Below, one piece after another: positions 24,909 through 31,541 of a stretch of 35,796 nt of DNA. The stretch spans positions 1-35,796 of the forward strand of contig DAORXQ010000010.1 in the NCBI GenBank assembly GCA_035371905.1, read 5' to 3'. Source of the DNA: a bacterium (GTDB taxonomy: Bacteria > Ratteibacteria > UBA8468 > B48-G9 > JAFGKM01). Positions within the stretch are counted from its first letter, which is position 1. Each line of letters opens with the position of its first letter. The position numbers and the translations under genes are program-made. The notes beneath the pieces are model-generated. The model was given only the letters and a program-made list of their open reading frames with translations, did not search any database and was not told the DNA's origin.

Positions 24909-25769
24909 TTAAAATAGAGTTCCTAACTTTCCTGTTTTCTTTTCCATTTCTATAAGTTGTTTTCCATATTCAAAACCCGCAACTGCGACCGGGTCGTTAG
25001 TTTTTAATGTTCTACTTTTTGTATGGTCTGGATTATAAAAATCCCTTTTTTTAAGAGAAGTTAAAAATCTTTTTTCAAAATCTTCAAAACTTTCTCCATA
25101 AATATGATAGGAATCCGAAATATCAACATACTGTCCTACTTTAACATTTTTACTTATTTTTTTAGAAATTTCATCTGCGATGTATTTCTGAAGTTCGGTC
25201 AGACCAAATAAATTCATAAAAGCAGCTCTGTAAGCGTCTCTTGAACGCCAGTGAGTATTCATATTTAAAAATAATTCTCCCTCTTTTTCAATAATTCTAC
25301 ACCATATTCTCTGCAAACATGGAGGGTCATAGGTGAATGGGTCATAAAAAGGAATCCATGTAATCCCCTGTGCCCTTCTTGAAAAATGTGTTTCTGATAG
25401 TTTATTTATTATATATTCAAGTTGATTAACCTTTTCTTCTTTTCCCGGGATATGATAATTTGTAAGCCGGTCATGATAGGTATAAGTCCATTTTTTTTCT
25501 TCGGGATTTATCCATGCATCATGGATTCCATAAACCACTTCCTGTCTGTATTTTTCAAGGTCCTCAATTCCTCCTGGAAAAGCAAGATGAATTCTTGGTT
25601 CAGAAAAAGGTTCATTTATAACCATAATCATTGTACAATCTTTGCTTGGAGGGTCATTTTTCCTATCATATTCTGTTTTTATACTAATCCCATTCTTCCA
25701 GAGTTCAAGTAAACTTTTTTCCCATACTTCTGCTATTGAATTCCCTTCAATTTTAATTACAGGTATCAT
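24909..25769 (-). CDS. thyA: Thymidylate synthase, archaeal-type ThyA
   Basis: Methylates dUMP to dTMP with methylene-tetrahydrofolate. The 286 residues diverge strongly from the E. coli enzyme but keep the site: FSRRAQGITWIPFYD with the phosphate-binding Arg pair (131-132), catalytic Cys C151 in DPPCLQRIW, RSRD (R175, S176, D178), N186 which selects dUMP over dCMP, and SYHIY with H222 and Y224. The usual His after the catalytic Cys is Leu, as I recall from archaeal homologues. I start at the ATG at 25767-25769: it overlaps the polX TGA (ATGA) and has AAGGAGGAG about 6 bases upstream; the longer frame adds 11 residues without such a site. Substrate inferred from the Asn. Confidence 0.85.
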   Translation of the reverse strand: MIPVIKIEGNSIAEVWEKSLLELWKNGISIKTEYDRKNDPPSKDCTMIMVINEPFSEPRIHLAFPGGIEDLEKYRQEVVYGIHDAWINPEEKKWTYTYHDRLTNYHIPGKEEKVNQLEYIINKLSETHFSRRAQGITWIPFYDPFTYDPPCLQRIWCRIIEKEGELFLNMNTHWRSRDAYRAAFMNLFGLTELQKYIADEISKKISKNVKVGQYVDISDSYHIYGESFEDFEKRFLTSLKKRDFYNPDHTKSRTLKTNDPVAVAGFEYGKQLIEMEKKTGKLGTLF

Positions 25770-27469
25770 CTTTTTCTCCTCCTTAAAGGCATATTTTCCC
25801 ATTTATATGTATTTAAAATTTCTCTTTTTGTAAGCCATCCTCTTCTTGCCATACCAATTCCAAATTTCATATATTTTAACATTCCTGTATTATGAGCATC
25901 TGTACCAAGAGAAAAAAATAAATTTTTCGTCTTCCCTTTAAGAATATTCACATCATTTAAATCCAATCTATCTGGATAGCAATTTATTTCAAGGGCAACA
26001 TTAAATTTTGAAGCATATTCAATAATTTCATCTATATTGACTTCATACCCTTCTCTCCCACTTAAAAGACGACCTGTTGGATGAGCAATTATATCAACAA
26101 ATGGATTTTCAATTGCTTTTTTTATTCTTTCTGTTACATTCTTTTTAAATCCCTGATGAATTGAAGCAATAACAAAATCAAGTTCTTCAAGAATTTTATC
26201 AGAATAATCAAGAGAACCATCAGCAAGTATATCAACCTCCATCCCTTTTAAAACTCTTATGCCTTTTATTTTTTCATTTGTTTTATCTATCTCTTCATTT
26301 CTTCTTTTCAAACTATCTTCATCAAGTCCACCTGCAATTTTTGATGTTTTTGAATGGTCACATATTCCAATATATTCATACCCCAGATTTTTTGCAGCAA
26401 TTGCAATTTCTTCTATTGTTTCAACTCCATCTGAATATTTTGAATGAATATGAAGGTCTCCTTTTATATCCTTTTCTTCAACAAGGATAGGTAATTTCCT
26501 TTCAATTGCTGCTTCAATTTCTCCTCTGTCTTCTCTTAGTTCAGGTGGAATCCAGATAAGACCAAGAGTTTTATACACTTCATCCTCAGTTCTGCCCGCA
26601 ATTTTTTCATCACCTTTGAAAACTCCATATTCACTAATTTTTAAACCTTTTTCTTTTGCAAATCCCCTTAATTTTATGTTATGTGCCTTTGAACCGGTAA
26701 AATATTGAAGAGCTGCTCCAAAGGAATCATTTGGAACTACTCTTAAATCAACCTGTAAATTATGTGATTTTTCTATTATTGATGCTTTGGTATTTCCTTT
26801 AACTATAACTTCTTTTACTATTGGTAAATTAACAAACCTTTCAATAATTTCAATATTATTCTTACTAGTTGCAAGTATATCAATATCTCCAATTGTTTCT
26901 CTCATTCTTCTTAATGAACCTGCAGGGTCAATATTATCTGTATATTTTTTTAATTCATTTATTATATCTTCCACAATAGGCAGTGCAATTCCAATAGGTA
27001 TTCTTTCTCTTCCCTGTTTAAATAGTTCAATTCCTTTTTTTATATTCTCAACTTTTTTTTCTCCCATACCAAAAAGTTTCGCAAGTTGTCCATTTTCAAT
27101 TACTTTTTCTAGGTCCTGTAAATTTTTTACACCTAGTTGGTTATATGCAAGATTTAATGTTTTTGGACCAAGATTTGGTATTTCAAGAAGTTGCAAAAGT
27201 TCTTCTGGTATATCCTTTACTGCTTCTTCATATTTTTTCATTTTACCTGTTTTCAAGTATTCTTCAATTTTTTCAGCCATACCTTTACCTATACCAGGAA
27301 TTTTCTGAATCTCTCCTTTTTTATAAACTTCTTCTACATCTTCCGGATATTCTCTTAAAATCCTTGCTGCTTTCCTATAAGCACCTATACGAAAAGAATC
27401 ATCTCCTTTAAATTCAAGAGCATCTGCAATCTTATCAAAAATATTTGCAATTTCCTGATTTTTACTCAT
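25766..27469 (-). CDS. polX: Family X DNA polymerase with PHP domain
   Basis: Bacterial PolX, a gap-filling repair polymerase with a PHP nuclease domain; 567 residues, close to the B. subtilis protein. Order: helix-hairpin-helix 8-kDa-like part (1-150, IQKIPGIGKGMAEKI and IPNLGPKTLNLAY), polymerase palm with GSLRRMRETIGDIDIL (GS at 184-185, catalytic D195 and D197) and D241 in LQVDLRVV, then the PHP domain from about 336 with GDLHIHSKYSDG (H340, H342), GICDHS, DFVIASIHQ, IIAHPTGR and GTDAHN metal motifs. It therefore also has the expected 3'-5' exonuclease centre. I start at the ATG at 27467-27469, overlapping the sagB TGA by 4 bases. Upstream frame residues are unsupported. Confidence 0.95.
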   Translation of the reverse strand: MSKNQEIANIFDKIADALEFKGDDSFRIGAYRKAARILREYPEDVEEVYKKGEIQKIPGIGKGMAEKIEEYLKTGKMKKYEEAVKDIPEELLQLLEIPNLGPKTLNLAYNQLGVKNLQDLEKVIENGQLAKLFGMGEKKVENIKKGIELFKQGRERIPIGIALPIVEDIINELKKYTDNIDPAGSLRRMRETIGDIDILATSKNNIEIIERFVNLPIVKEVIVKGNTKASIIEKSHNLQVDLRVVPNDSFGAALQYFTGSKAHNIKLRGFAKEKGLKISEYGVFKGDEKIAGRTEDEVYKTLGLIWIPPELREDRGEIEAAIERKLPILVEEKDIKGDLHIHSKYSDGVETIEEIAIAAKNLGYEYIGICDHSKTSKIAGGLDEDSLKRRNEEIDKTNEKIKGIRVLKGMEVDILADGSLDYSDKILEELDFVIASIHQGFKKNVTERIKKAIENPFVDIIAHPTGRLLSGREGYEVNIDEIIEYASKFNVALEINCYPDRLDLNDVNILKGKTKNLFFSLGTDAHNTGMLKYMKFGIGMARRGWLTKREILNTYKWENMPLRRRKR

Positions 27470-28113
27470 TTTTTTCCAACAGGACATAAATAAAAAACAT
27501 CTTCTTTTATTCCAAGAACTTTTTTCACTTTTTCGTCTTCAAATGCACCTATCATAACAGTTCCAAGCCCGAGAGATTCTGCCTGTAAGTGTATATTCTG
27601 ACCGCAATGACCGACCTCCATATAAACATATCTTTCTCCTCTTTTTCCATATCTATTTGTTGTCCTTTCAAAAATCCCAGAAATAACTATTGTAATAGGT
27701 GCAAGTTTTATAGATGTTTGATTTAATGCTGCTCTTGATAGTTCTGTTCTTAAATCTCCTTCTTTTACTAAGGTTAATGAGTGAGAATCAATTTCATAAT
27801 GATAAAGTCCTGGTGATAATCCTTCAACATTTCCAACTACTACATAAATTTCAAGAGGATATGTAGCACCTGCAGAAGGTGCAGTTCTTCCACCCCAGTC
27901 AGCAGTTTTTCCATCAGTTGCCCATAAAATCTGGGACAATTCTTTTAAACTTAATGGTGTATCTTTATAACTTCTTACAGACCGTCTACTTTTAAGAGAT
28001 TCCTCTACACTAATTTTTCCTTCAAAATCAGGAGATGGTAATTTAATTTTTTCCATATTTTCACCCCCAATTATAACAGAAATGATAAAAAATAATAAAA
28101 TATATGTTTTCAT
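27466..28113 (-). CDS. SagB-type nitroreductase-family protein, probably exported
   Basis: FMN-dependent nitroreductase fold of the SagB/ThcOx type, 215 residues. Recognisable parts: EESLKSRRSVRSYKDTPL (FMN-phosphate Arg cluster), LSQILWATDGKT, RTAPSAGATYPLEIYVVV, LYHYEID, and VGHCGQNIHLQAESLGLGTVMIGAF near the end. No azole-cyclase partner genes are around, so natural-product chemistry is unlikely; related stand-alone proteins are common in anaerobes with unknown substrates. The first 19 residues (KTYILLFFIISVIIGG) look like a signal peptide or anchor. The start at 28113 has no ribosome site; a second ATG at 28056 has GGGGGTG and would give a cytosolic 196-residue form. It leads the polX-thyA-miaA run. 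Confidence 0.82.
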   Translation of the reverse strand: MKTYILLFFIISVIIGGENMEKIKLPSPDFEGKISVEESLKSRRSVRSYKDTPLSLKELSQILWATDGKTADWGGRTAPSAGATYPLEIYVVVGNVEGLSPGLYHYEIDSHSLTLVKEGDLRTELSRAALNQTSIKLAPITIVISGIFERTTNRYGKRGERYVYMEVGHCGQNIHLQAESLGLGTVMIGAFEDEKVKKVLGIKEDVFYLCPVGKK

Positions 28114-28121
28114 TGTAATTA

Positions 28122-28150
28122 ATTTTATTTTTAATTGAGAAATTTTTCAA
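28122..28150 (-). promoter_or_regulatory. Promoter placing the transcript start at or next to the sagB-like ATG
   Basis: Minus strand TTGAAA (28145-28150), 17-base spacer, TAAAAT (28122-28127). The usual start distance puts +1 at 28114-28115, directly before the ATG at 28111-28113, so the message could be leaderless. A second element, the extended -10 TGTTATAAT at 28070-28078, lies just upstream of the alternative ATG at 28056. Confidence 0.6.
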
Positions 28151-28175
28151 GTTTTTTATAGAGAAAATAGTACTT

Positions 28176-28631
28176 TTAAAAGCCCTTGAAAATTACATCA
28201 AGAATTTTTTCTGCTTCTTCATCTTGCATGTAATCAACATATTCAATCATTTCTTCTTCTGAAAAAGGCAAATTATGATTCAAAATTTCAATTTTTACAG
28301 TAGAATTAACTTTTTTTAAATTGGAAGTATATATTCTGGTAAATAAGAAAGTTGAAAAAAATATTAAAAAGAGTGAAATACCTGCAAATACAGGTTTCAA
28401 TTTAATATGTAAAGATTGTTTTGCTTGAATATATTTAAATTTTTCCTTCCAGAAATTTTCATCAAAACCAGAAAATTCCTCCTTGGGTAAACTGTTTAAA
28501 ATTAAAAGAAATTCCTTATATAAATTTCTACATTTTAAACATTTTTCCAGATGTTCTCTAATTTTTTCTTTTTCTTTTACTTTCCCTTCAATATAATCCA
28601 AAATATTTTTTTCTACATTTTTACATTTCAT
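28176..28631 (-). CDS. Zinc-binding anti-sigma factor (ZAS type)
   Basis: A 151-residue protein with an N-terminal putative zinc finger: C3, then H27, C31 and C34 in REHLEKCLKCRN, the H-x3-C-x2-C motif of zf-HC2 anti-sigma factors. One membrane helix follows at about 81-100, then a short outer part ending DEEAEKILDVIFKGF. It should hold the upstream ECF sigma factor at the membrane and release it on a signal, which the small extracytoplasmic part would sense or relay. It overlaps the sigma gene by 11 bases, the standard coupling for such pairs. Signal and target genes are not visible. Identification rests on the motif, topology and neighbour. Confidence 0.85.
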   Translation of the reverse strand: MKCKNVEKNILDYIEGKVKEKEKIREHLEKCLKCRNLYKEFLLILNSLPKEEFSGFDENFWKEKFKYIQAKQSLHIKLKPVFAGISLFLIFFSTFLFTRIYTSNLKKVNSTVKIEILNHNLPFSEEEMIEYVDYMQDEEAEKILDVIFKGF

Positions 28632-29148
28632 TTTTTATCACCCCTTTCTTTTTTAAATTTTCTCGTATTTTTTGTAACGATTGAAAATAAGTTGCTTTAA
28701 TTGTTCCAACTCTACTTTTTAAAATATTTGCTATTTCTTCGTAAGTCAATTCTTCATATGTTTTCAGAATAAAAACTGTTTTTTGTCTTTCCGTTAAATT
28801 ATCAATCTCTTTTTTTATCTCTTCTATCATATCACCACAACGAATACAATCGTCAAAATTTTTTCTGTTACTGTTATGAAAAATATTTTCATAATTATAA
28901 TTTTCAATTTTTTTTATTCTATTTTTTTTTCTTAAAAAATCATATGATAAATTCACTGCTATTCTATAAAGATAAGTTGAAAATTTAGAAAGTCCTTTAA
29001 AGTTGTTCCAGTTTTTATAAGCGCGTAAAAAAGATTCTTGAACTATATCCAATGCATCACTATGATTATTTACCATTCTAAAAGCTATTCCATAAATTTT
29101 ATTTGCATACATTATATAATATTCCTCAAAACTTTTTTTATCCTTCAT
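28621..29148 (-). CDS. ECF (RpoE-like) RNA polymerase sigma factor
   Basis: A 175-residue group 4 sigma factor. Region 2 reads HSDALDIVQESFLRAYKNW and FSTYLYRIAVNLSYDFLRKK, which melt and read the -10 element. A linker contains an unusual C-x-x-C pair (C101, C104 in DDCIRCGD). Region 4 reads LTERQKTVFILKTYEELTYE and IANILKSRVGTIKA, the -35-binding helix-turn-helix. The start ATG lacks a clear ribosome site; an ATG 12 codons later has GAGGA but would trim region 2.1, so I keep the first. It is divergent from rpsT. I see no GGAAC-type ECF promoter in front of it, so autoregulation is not shown. Confidence 0.92.
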   Translation of the reverse strand: MKDKKSFEEYYIMYANKIYGIAFRMVNNHSDALDIVQESFLRAYKNWNNFKGLSKFSTYLYRIAVNLSYDFLRKKNRIKKIENYNYENIFHNSNRKNFDDCIRCGDMIEEIKKEIDNLTERQKTVFILKTYEELTYEEIANILKSRVGTIKATYFQSLQKIRENLKKKGVIKNEM

Positions 29149-29168
29149 TTTAATTTAGACATTAAAAC

Positions 29169-29197
29169 TTGATTGATGGTTTATTTTATGATATATT
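29169..29197 (+). promoter_or_regulatory. Promoter of rpsT
   Basis: TTGATT (29169-29174), 17-base spacer, TATATT (29192-29197) with TG one base upstream (extended -10). Predicted start near 29204, about 20 bases before the ATG, with the strong ribosome site GAGGAGGT at 29211-29218. A minus-strand TATAAT (29195-29200) overlaps this -10 and may belong to the sigma-factor gene. Confidence 0.65.
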
Positions 29198-29223
29198 ATA
29201 CCGCAAATTAGAGGAGGTTATAT

Positions 29224-29511
29224 ATGGCTAAGAAAAAAAGGAGTGTTTTAAAAAGACAGAGACAGGAAATAAAAAGAAGATTGAGAAATAAAATGATAAA
29301 TTCTAAAATAAAAACATTGATTAAGAAAACAAAAGAAGCAGTTTTGAATAATAACCCGGAATTTGAGAATATTTTAAAAGAAACTATCAAGGAAATAGAC
29401 AAAGCTATAGCAAAAGGGATAATTCATAAAAAAACCGGTGCAAGAAAAAAAAGCAGATTGATGAAGTTTGTAAAGAAATACAGGGTTCAACTTGAACCAG
29501 AAAAAAAATAA
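29224..29511 (+). CDS. rpsT: 30S ribosomal protein S20
   Basis: A 95-residue, very basic, all-helical protein that binds 16S rRNA at the 5' domain and helix 44. The S20 signature is clear: MAKKKRSVLKRQRQEIKRRL, then the NKMINSKIKTLIKKT helix, IDKAIAKGIIHKKTGARKKS and RLMKFVKKY. It is a single-gene unit on the plus strand with its own promoter. Its last 25 bases overlap, tail to tail, the end of holA on the other strand. The rpsT-holA neighbourhood is also seen in Firmicutes such as Bacillus. Confidence 0.97.
   Translation: MAKKKRSVLKRQRQEIKRRLRNKMINSKIKTLIKKTKEAVLNNNPEFENILKETIKEIDKAIAKGIIHKKTGARKKSRLMKFVKKYRVQLEPEKK
29484..29498. repeat. Short inverted repeat in the rpsT/holA 3' overlap
   Basis: GGTTCAACTTGAACC, a 7-base stem mirrored around one base. 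It lies inside both coding ends and includes the holA stop codon (29487-29489). On the plus strand it is followed by an A-run, not a T-run, so it is not a standard intrinsic terminator in either direction. It could still shield both 3' ends. Confidence 0.35.
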
Positions 29512-30119
29512 TAAAAAAGATATATATGTAATTCTGAACCCACTTCAATCATTCCTGTTTTCAAAGAGTAATCAAGATTGAAAAGTAAATCAAATTTTTT
29601 TATAAATTCATCTTTTAATGTTTTTTCATTATATAAAATATTTCTTAAATAGATTTCAATACCACTTATAACAGGAGTAAAGTTTTTCTCCCTGACTTTC
29701 ATATAATTTCTTAAGATCTCCATTATTTTTTTTCTATTTGTTCCTTTTAAATTATATATTTCTTTAAAAAATTTTTCTTCTGGAGAAACAGGTTCTTTTT
29801 TAAATTTGCTTTCTTTAAATGGTGGTTTTATTGAAATTCCATAAAGTATAACAATTATATTTGGAGGGAGTTTTTTAATTGAATTATAAAGTATTTCACA
29901 ATCATCTTTAGAAAAACTTTCTACATTTTTTATTATATAGAGGGAGTTTTCAGAAAAGATTGGATTATAATCAAAATCATTTATTATTCTATTTATCTCA
30001 ATTTTTTCAGCATCATAAATTTTTATATCAAAATCGTTTATATTGTATTTTTCTTTCAAAGTTTCAATGGTTGTTTTTACTTTTTCAATGTCATTTATAA
30101 TAACTATCAAGTTTTTCAT
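29487..30119 (-). CDS. holA: DNA polymerase III delta subunit-like protein, short form
   Basis: Clamp-loader delta opens the beta sliding clamp. At 210 residues this is far shorter than the usual ~330-350. Domain I is recognisable: NINDFDIKIYDAEKI, then the clamp-wedge segment DYNPIFSENSLYIIKNVE (50-67) and PPNIIVILYG (85-94). After a linker comes the domain III-like part: FFKEIYNLKGTNRKKIMEIL (117-136), ISGIEIYLRNIL (151-162) and DYSLKTGMIEVGSELHIYLF. The AAA+ lid (domain II) appears to be missing between about 95 and 115. The location supports the call: lptE directly upstream as in E. coli, and rpsT next door as in Bacillus. Its ATG overlaps lptE (ATGA). No Walker motif is expected in delta. 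Confidence 0.7.
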   Translation of the reverse strand: MKNLIVIINDIEKVKTTIETLKEKYNINDFDIKIYDAEKIEINRIINDFDYNPIFSENSLYIIKNVESFSKDDCEILYNSIKKLPPNIIVILYGISIKPPFKESKFKKEPVSPEEKFFKEIYNLKGTNRKKIMEILRNYMKVREKNFTPVISGIEIYLRNILYNEKTLKDEFIKKFDLLFNLDYSLKTGMIEVGSELHIYLFYYFFSGSS

Positions 30120-30619
30120 CTGTTTTTAAGTTTTAAAAGTTCAAAATATATTCTTTGAGCAATCTGTTCAGAAAGTTTTTCAAATATCTTTTCTTCCCTG
30201 TATTCTTTATAAATAGAAGAGGAAATATCCTCAATCAAATTTTTAGTTAAGACTGCATTTTCTTTTCTTCCATCATTCACCTTCATCTGTACTTCAATTC
30301 TATATTTTGCACCAACTATATTATCAATATCCTTTTTATCAAAAAAAACAGGAACTCTTTCAAACTTAAGAATTTTAACAGAAAGTGTATAATCAGCAAT
30401 TTCTTTCATGTTTGTCAATGTATAACCTGAATAATTTAAAATAATTTTTTCTATTTTTTCCCTAATAGTAAAACTTAACATAGATTGATTAGTATAATTC
30501 TCTATTTTGTCAATATATATTCTGTTTTTTTCTGAAATGTTTTTGTTTATATAACAGGAAGTAAAGAATAAAAACAAACTACATATTTTTATTAATCTTT
30601 TCACTTGCAATTTTCCCAT
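30116..30619 (-). CDS. lptE: LptE-like outer-membrane lipoprotein
   Basis: LptE plugs and assembles the LPS translocon LptD. The 167 residues have a signal peptide with a lipobox-like end (KICSLFLFFTSC, Cys 22 if the ATG is used). The mature part shows the family pattern: RIYIDKIENYTNQSMLSFTI, a strand-rich section with ADYTLSVKILKFERVPV, AKYRIEVQMKVND, and a C-terminal helix QIAQRIYFELLKL. Sequence similarity is low, as is normal for LptE, so the call leans on the lipobox, size and its place before holA. The ATG at 30619 has no ribosome site and lies 41 bases inside the preceding gene; a GTG at 30604 would start an ideal signal peptide and is a good alternative. Confidence 0.6.
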   Translation of the reverse strand: MGKLQVKRLIKICSLFLFFTSCYINKNISEKNRIYIDKIENYTNQSMLSFTIREKIEKIILNYSGYTLTNMKEIADYTLSVKILKFERVPVFFDKKDIDNIVGAKYRIEVQMKVNDGRKENAVLTKNLIEDISSSIYKEYREEKIFEKLSEQIAQRIYFELLKLKNR

Positions 30620-31541
30620 ACTTAGTATTTGGAAACCGTTCTATTATTTTCATATAATAATAAACTGCACTTTTTTTCTTTCCTGCTCTTTCATAATATC
30701 TTGCAATTTGATAATATTTTTCTGCCTCTTTTTCATCAAGCATAATTTCTATTTTTTTAATTTCATTTTCAAATCTACTGTTTGGATATTCAATTAGAAA
30801 TTCATTTATCTGGTCTTTTATATCTTCTATTGTATCTATATCAAGAGAAACTTCGGGTATTAAATTTAGTAAATATTTTATTTTTAAAAATTTGGCTCTT
30901 TCTGCATTAGATGTTTCAGGAAAATTTTTTATAATTTTTTCTAAAACTTCTATACTTTTATCATATTCTTTTAAATCAAAATAAAAATCTGCAAGTTTAA
31001 ACATTCTATCCACTGCTTCCAAATCGTATGGACTATTTTCTATAACTTTATTCATAAATTGTGCCTTTTCTTCTGCTCTTGAAAATAAACCTCTGAATAA
31101 TCCTTTTTTACTCTCTAATTTTTTTTCTGCTATTTCTGATTGAATTTTAATTGAAGAAAGAACAAGAGGTGAAGAAGGATATTCATCTATAATTTTTTGA
31201 TAATAATCAAATGCTTTTTTTATATCTCCCTTTTCCCTGTATATTTCGCCTAAAATGAAACATGATGAAGGAGCGTATTCTGATTTTGAATAATGTTTTA
31301 ATAATTTCTTATGTTCTCTTATAGATGCTTCAATTTTTCCGTTTTTTCTTAATTCCTCTGCATATTTAAATTGTTCTTCAGGAGTTTCTTTTACAGCATA
31401 TTTAGGATTTATCCATTTTTTTGTCTGTGGTGTCCATTCCCAGTAGGAATAAGATAAGGATACAATTAAAAAAAACATTAAAAAAATTTGAAATTTCCTC
31501 ATGTAAAAATTTTTACATAAATACATCCTTATGTCAATCAT
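30579..31541 (-). CDS. BamD/YbgF-like TPR envelope protein
   Basis: A 320-residue exported TPR protein. The hydrophobic stretch FQIFLMFFLIVSLSYS (17-32) is a signal peptide or anchor. There follow at least three groups of TPR repeats: EEQFKYAEELRKNGK with ALGEIYREKGD-type helices (55-120), FKLADFYFDLKEYDKSIEVL, and QIARYYERAGKKKSAVYYYM and KIIERFPNTKYGKIA at the C-terminus. The last repeat closely resembles BamD, the beta-barrel assembly lipoprotein. However, no lipobox Cys is present, so it is not a typical BamD. I start at the ATG at 31541 because GGAGGAG precedes it and it overlaps the polA stop (8 bases). An ATG at 31502 gives a neater signal peptide but has no ribosome site. Role in outer-membrane assembly is inferred. 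Confidence 0.65.
   Translation of the reverse strand: MIDIRMYLCKNFYMRKFQIFLMFFLIVSLSYSYWEWTPQTKKWINPKYAVKETPEEQFKYAEELRKNGKIEASIREHKKLLKHYSKSEYAPSSCFILGEIYREKGDIKKAFDYYQKIIDEYPSSPLVLSSIKIQSEIAEKKLESKKGLFRGLFSRAEEKAQFMNKVIENSPYDLEAVDRMFKLADFYFDLKEYDKSIEVLEKIIKNFPETSNAERAKFLKIKYLLNLIPEVSLDIDTIEDIKDQINEFLIEYPNSRFENEIKKIEIMLDEKEAEKYYQIARYYERAGKKKSAVYYYMKIIERFPNTKYGKIASEKINKNM

Noticed and set aside
27466..28113. Azole-forming peptide (SagB/SagCD) cluster.
   Set aside because: No cyclodehydratase, precursor peptide or transporter is nearby; the flanking genes are polX and a sigma/anti-sigma pair, so only the fold is shared.
31501..31518. Perfect 18-base palindrome ATGTAAAAATTTTTACAT overlapping a possible internal start of the BamD-like gene.
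   Set aside because: It lies in coding sequence, is entirely A/T in its core, and in DNA of this composition about one such palindrome per window is expected by chance on a rough estimate.
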